Below are positions 58,201 to 64,000 of a stretch of 64,000 nt of DNA, piece after piece; position 1 is the stretch's first letter, and each line of letters begins with the position of its first letter. The position numbers were made by a program, and so were the translations under genes. Under the pieces are notes generated by a model, which searched no databases, was not told where the DNA came from, and saw nothing but the letters and a program-made list of their open reading frames with translations. The stretch covers positions 16,749,292-16,813,291 of the forward strand of contig NC_088312.1 of assembly GCF_910592395.1 (NCBI RefSeq), in the 5' to 3' direction. The DNA is from Lineus longissimus (lineage: Eukaryota; Nemertea; Pilidiophora; Heteronemertea; Lineidae).

Positions 58201-61200
58201 ATTGTGATTTGATTTATTCCTAGTATCCTCATTCATAGTATCCTTATTATTATCGATTAAGTACAGTAATATCTTGATACAATCACACTCTGATTATTGT
58301 TTTCATTATTATCGTCATATTTATTTGTTTATGTTGTGAATTATATACATTTGTTTTCATGCGTATATAATGGTTACGTATTATAAATGCCTATTATACT
58401 GGTTTCATTCACTCCGGATTTGATTGATTCCTTGTATCCTCATTCCTAGTATCCATTACCGATTAAGTACAGTAATATCTTGATACAATCACACTCTGAT
58501 TATTGTTTTCATTATTATCGTCATATTTATTTGTTTAGGTAGTGAATTATATACATTTGTTTTCATATTCTTTATGCGTATATATGGTATTATAAACGCC
58601 TATTATACTTTCGCTTAGTCGTAATATTCAGCTATATGGTTTCATTCACTCCGTCAAACCTTGAGTTTTATCGGTAGGCATATTGTGATTTGATTGATTC
58701 CTTGTATCCTCATTCCTAGTATCCTTATTATTACCGATTAAGTACAGGAATATCTTGATACAATCACACTCTGATTATTGTTTTCATTATTATCGTCATA
58801 TTTATTTGTTTAGGTAGTGAATTATATACATTTGTTTTCATATTCTTTATGCGTATATATGTTTAGGTATTATAAACGCCTATTATACTTTCGCTTAGTC
58901 GTAATATTCAGCTATATGGTTTCATTCACTCCGTCAAACCTTGAGTTTTATCGATAGGCATATTGTGATTTGATTGATTCCTAGTATCCTCATTCCTAGT
59001 ATCCATTACCGATTAAGTACAGTAATATCTTGATACAATCACACTCTGATTATTGTTTTCATTATTATCGTCATATTTATTTGTTTAGGTAGTGAATTAT
59101 ATACATTTGTTTTCATATTCTTTATGCGTATATATGGTTAGGTATTATAAACGCCTATTATACTTTCGCTTAGTCGTAATACTCAGCTATATGGTTTCAT
59201 TCACTCCGTCAAACCTTGAGTTTTATCGATAGGTATATTGTGATTTGATTGATTCCTAGTATCCTCATTCCTAGTATCCTCATTCCTAGTATCCTTATTA
59301 TTATCGATTAAGCACAGTAATATCTTGATACAATCACACTCTGATTATTGTTTTCATTATTATCGTCATATTTATTTGTTTATGTTGTCAATTATATACA
59401 TTTGTTTTCATGCGTATATAATGGTTACGTATTATAAACGCCTATTATACTGGTTTCATTCACTCCGGATTTGATTGATTTTTATCGATAGGCATATTGT
59501 GATTTGATTGATTCCTAGTATCCTCATTCCTAGTATCCTCATTCCTAGTATCCTTATTATTATCGATTAAGCACAGTAATATCTTGATACAATCACACTC
59601 TGATTATTGTTTTCATTATTATCGTCATATTTATTTGTTTATGTTGTGAATTATATACATTTGTTTTCATGCGTATATAATGGTTACGCCTATTATACTG
59701 GTTTCATTCACTCCGGATTTGATTGATTCCTTGTATCCTCATTCCTAGTATCCATTACCGATTAAGTACAGTAATATCTTGATACAATCACACTCTGATT
59801 ATTGTTTTCATTATTATCGTCATATTTATTTGTTTATGTTGTGAATTATATACATTTGTTTTCATGCGTATATAATGGTTACGCCTATTATACTGGTTTC
59901 ATTCACTCCGGATTTGATTGATTCCTTGTATCCTCATTCCTAGTATCCATTACCGATTAAGTACAGTAATATTTTGATACAATCACACTCTCATTATTGT
60001 TTTCATTATTATCGTCATATTTATTTGTTTAGGTAGTGAATTATATACATTTGTTTTCATATTCTATATGCGTATATATGGTTAGGTATTATAAACGCCT
60101 ATTATACTTTCGCTTAGTCGTAATATTCAGCTATATGGTTTCATTCAGTCCGTCAAACCTTGAATTTTATCGATAGGCATATTGTGATTTGATTGATTCC
60201 TAGTATCCTCATTCCTAGAATCCTTATTATTATCGATTAAGTACAGTAATATCTTGATACAATCACACTCTGATTATTGTTTTCATTATTATCGTCATAT
60301 TTATTTGTTTATGTTGTCAATTATATACATTTGTTTTCATGCGTATATAATGATTACGTATTATAAACGCCTATTATACTGGTTTCATTCACTCCGGATT
60401 TGATTGATTCCTTGTATCCTCATTCCTAGTATCCATTACCGATTAAGTACAGTAATATCTTGATACAATCACACTCTGATTATTGTTTTCATTATTATCG
60501 TCATATTTATTTGTTTAGGTAGTGAATTATATACATTTGTTTTCATATTCTTTATGCGTATATATGGTTAGGTATTATAAACGCCTATTATACTTTCGCT
60601 TAGTCGTAATATTCAGCTATATGGTTTCATTCACTCCGTCAAACCTTGAGTTTTATCGATAGGCATATTGTGATTTGATTGATTCCTTGTATCCTCATTC
60701 CTAGTATACAGTAATATATTGATACAATTACACTCATTATCGTCACATTTATTTATTCACTCCGTCAAACCTTGAGTTTTATCGATAGGCATATTGTGAT
60801 TTGATTGATTCCTAGTATCCTCATTCCTAGTATCCTTATTATTACCGATTAAGTACAGTAATATCTTGATACAATCACACTCTGATTATTGTTTTCATTA
60901 TTATCGTCATATTTATTTGTTTAGGTAGTGAATTATATACATTTGTTTTCATATTCTTTATGCGTATATATGGTTAGGTATTATAAAAGCCTATTATACT
61001 TTCGCTTTCATTTGTTTTCATGCGTATATAATGATTACGTATTATAAACGCCTATTATACTGGTTTCATTCACTCCGGATTTGATTGATTCCTTGTATCC
61101 TCATTCCTAGTATCCATTACCGATTAAGTACAGTAATATCTTGATACAATCACACTCTGATTATTGTTTTCATTATTATCGTCATATTTATTTGTTAAGG

Positions 61201-63800
61201 TAGTGAATTATATACATTTGTTTTCATATTCTTTATGCGTATATATGGTTAGGTATTATAAACGCCTATTATACTTTCGCTTAGTCGTAATATTCAGCTA
61301 TATGGTTTCATTCACTCCGTCAAACCTTGAGTTTTATCGATAGGCATATTGTGATTTGATTGATTCCTAGTATCCTCATTCCTAGTATCCTTATTATTAC
61401 CGATTAAGTACAGTAATATCTTGATACAATCACACTCTGATTATTGTTTTCATTATTATCGTCATATTTATTTGTTTATGTTGTGAATTATATACATTTG
61501 TTTTCATGCGTATATAATGGTTACGTATTATAAACGCCTATTATACTGGTTTCATTCACTCCGGATTTGATTGATTCCTTGTATCCTCATTCCTAGTATC
61601 CATTACCGATTAAGTACAGTAATATCTTGATACAATCACACTCTGATTATTGTTTTCATTATTATCGTCATATTTATTTGTTTAGGTAGTGAATTATATA
61701 CATTTGTTTTCATATTCTTTATGCGTATATATGTTTAGGTATTATAAATGCCTATTATACTTTCGCTTAGTCGTAATATTCAGCTATATGGTTTCATTCA
61801 CTCCGTCAAACCTTGAGTTTTATCGATAGGCATATTGTGATTTGATTGATTCCTGGTATCCTCATTCCTAGTATCCTCATTCCTAGTATCCTTATTATTA
61901 CCGATTAAGTACAGTAATATTTTGATACAATCACACTCTGATTATTGTTTTCATTGTTATCGTCATATTTATTTGTTTAGCTAGTGAATTATATACATTT
62001 GTTTTCATATTCTTTATGCGTATATATGATTAGGTATTATAAACGCCTATTATACTTTCGCTTAGTCGTAATATTCAGCTATATGGTTTCATTCACTCCG
62101 TCAAACCTTGAGTTTTATCGATAGGCATATCGTGATTTGATTGATTCCTTGTATCCTCATTCCTAGTATACAGTAATATATTGATACAATTACACTCATT
62201 ATCGTCACATTTATTTATTCACTCCGTCAAACCTTGAGTTTTATCGATAGGCATATTGTGATTTGATTTATTCCTAGTATCCTCATTCATAGTATCCTTA
62301 TTATTATCGATTAAGTACAGTAATATCTTGATACAATCACACTCTGATTATTGTTTTCATTATTATCGTCAGATTTATTTGTTTATGTTGTGAATTATAT
62401 ACATTTGTTTTCATGCGTATATAATGGTTACGTATTATAAACGCCTATTATACTGGTTTCATTCACTCCGGATTTGATTGATTCCTTGTATCCTCATTCC
62501 TAGTATCCATTACCGATTAAGTACAGTAATATCTTGATACAATCACACTCTGATTATTGTTTTCATTATTATCGTCATATTTATTTGTTTAGGTAGTGAA
62601 TTATATACATTTGTTTTCATATTCTTTATGCGTATATATGGTATTATAAGCGCCTATTATACTTTCGCTTAGTCGTAATATTCAGCTATATGGTTTCATT
62701 CACTCCGTCAAACCTTGAGTTTTATCGGTAGGCATATTGTGATTTGATTGATTCCTTGTATCCTCATTCCTAGTATCCTTATTATTACCGATTAAGTACA
62801 GGAATATCTTGATACAATCACACTCTGATTATTGTTTTCATTATTATCGTCATATTTATTTGTTTAGGTAGTGAATTATATACATTTGTTTTCATATTCT
62901 TTATGCGTATATATGTTTAGGTATTATAAACGCCTATTATACTTTCGCTTAGTCGTAATATTCAGCTATATGGTTTCATTCACTCCGTCAAACCTTGAGT
63001 TTTATCGATAGGCATATTGTGATTTGATTGATTCCTAGTATCCTCATTCCTAGTATCCATTACCGATTAAGTACAGTAATATCTTGATACAATCACACTC
63101 TGATTATTGTTTTCATTATTATCGTCATATTTATTTGTTTAGGTAGTGAATTATATACATTTGTTTTCATATTCTTTATGCGTATATATGGTTAGGTATT
63201 ATAAACGCCTATTATACTTTCGCTTAGTCGTAATATTCAGCTATATGGTTTCATTCACTCCGTCAAACCTTGAGTTTTATCGATAGGTATATTGTGATTT
63301 GATTGATTCCTAGTATCCTCATTCCTAGTATCCTCATTCCTAGTATCCTTATTATTATCGATTAAGCACAGTAATATCTTGATACAATCACACTCTGATT
63401 ATTGTTTTCATTATTATCGTCATATTTATTTGTTTATGTTGTCAATTATATACATTTGTTTTCATGCGTATATAATGGTTACGTATTATAAACGCCTATT
63501 ATACTGGTTTCATTCACTCCGGATTTGATTGATTTTTATCGATAGGCATATTGTGATTTGATTGATTCCTAGTATCCTCATTCCTAGTATCCTCATTCCT
63601 AGTATCCTTATTATTATCGATTAAGCACAGTAATATCTTGATACAATCACACTCTGATTATTGTTTTCATTATTATCGTCATATTTATTTGTTTATGTTG
63701 TCAATTATATACATTTGTTTTCATGCGTATATAATGGTTACGCCTATTATACTGGTTTCATTCACTCCGGATTTGATTGATTCCTTGTATCCTCATTCCT
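55270..63800. repeat. Tandem pair of 4.05-4.24-kb satellite blocks with rearranged joints
   Basis: Private markers recur: TTCGCTTTCATTTGTTTTC at 56761 and 61001 and CCTAGAATCC at 55974 and 60214 (4240 each); the AAGCACAG pair at 59310/59569 recurs at 63364/63623 (4054). Aberrant joints such as GATTGATTTTTATCGATAGG (59475, 63529) were copied with the block. A 15-bp CCTCATTCCTAGTAT word expands from two to three copies here. Confidence 0.75.
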
Positions 63801-64000
63801 AGTATCCATTACCGATTAAGTACAGTAATATCTTGATACAATCACACTCTGATTATTGTTTTCATTATTATCGTCATATTTATTTGTTTATGTTGTGAAT
63901 TATATACATTTGTTTTCATGCGTATATAATGGTTACGCCTATTATACTGGTCTCATTCACTCCGGATTTGATTGATTCCTTGTATCCTCATTCCTAGTAT

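Larger units (their letters stand above)
29313..64000. repeat. 34.7-kb AT-rich satellite array with higher-order structure
   Basis: Tandem array running off the right edge, with no open frame above 60 codons. Base monomer about 280 bp, landmarks in order: TTCACTCCGTCAAACCTTGA, ATCGATAGGCATATTGTGAT, TTCCTAGTATCCTCATTCC, ACCGATTAAGTACAGTAATA, CACTCTGATTATTGTTTTC, TAGGTAGTGAATTATATAC, GCGTATATATGGTTAGG, CGCCTATTATACTTTCGC, TCGTAATATTCAGCTATATG. Spacing between successive TTCACTCC words takes a few values only: 280, 275, 244, 242 and 126. From 31040 the series is 280,126,244,242,280,275,126,244,242,280,126,244,242,280,275,280,275,126. The shorter classes are deletions of the 280-bp unit. Identity between units is very high, often above 97% by eye. 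No CENP-B-box-like word fits. Possible centromeric or heterochromatic satellite; not provable here. Confidence 0.95.

Noticed and set aside
29313-64000. A CRISPR array
   Set aside because: The repeats are 126-280 bp, nearly continuous and without unique spacers, in animal DNA.

Overview
The window is animal (metazoan) nuclear DNA, not bacterial or viral. Coding stretches are split by GT-AG introns with good donors (GTAAGT, GTGAGT) and pyrimidine-rich acceptors, and no operon-like host gene set is present. The mobile elements (Helentron with endonuclease, BEL/Pao, Polinton-like capsid genes, HARBI1-like Harbinger, ZNF862-like hAT, a DUF7869 gene, a tyrosine-recombinase element, GCTCACC/(CGT)n repeats) are the mix common in marine invertebrates. 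A lancelet, hemichordate or echinoderm is my best guess, but the species is not determined here. I see no clear host housekeeping gene; nearly everything recognisable is mobile or repetitive.

Layout. 1-2440: broken Helentron-type PIF1 helicase followed by an endonuclease/exonuclease/phosphatase (EEP) domain, plus strand. 2470-3660: BEL/Pao retrotransposon scrap (protease and start of reverse transcriptase), with a possible 3' LTR start near 4085. 4268-6843 and 16001-17181, minus strand: a decayed Polinton/Maverick-like gene cassette (capsid-like proteins, a small glycine-rich membrane protein, a packaging-ATPase N-terminus). 8052-12422, minus strand: a four-exon DUF7869 transposase-like gene that can be followed across its splice sites. 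A 1517-bp hAT element (8629-10145) sits exactly at its third splice donor. 12567-15536: two copies of a TIR element, the second split by a G-rich insert. 17341-21060: GCTCACC/(CGT)n repeats whose ~300-bp internal units carry CTCF-like and nuclear-receptor DR3-like motifs, interrupted by a retrotransposon-like segment. 21643-22860: an apparently intact Harbinger transposase (two exons, DDE preserved). 24839-26455, minus strand: a convergent second gene with a coding 60-bp minisatellite. 28354-29296, minus strand: a dead tyrosine recombinase.

29313-64000 (54% of the window, running off the right edge) is an AT-rich satellite array. Its repeats fall into discrete length classes (280, 275, 244, 242 and 126 bp) in a partly fixed order. 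These classes are deletion derivatives of one 280-bp monomer. Larger duplications (about 1.93, 1.94, 3.37 and 4.05-4.24 kb) overlie them. The first bases of the array abut the broken recombinase gene with no spacer.

The elements act independently. The evident functional pair is the Harbinger transposase and its convergent partner, since Harbinger elements usually encode a transposase and an accessory DNA-binding protein. The most original items are the satellite's repeat order, the unassigned capsid-like cassette, the dated nesting of hAT in the DUF7869 gene, and the dispersed CTCF/DR3 motif pairs.
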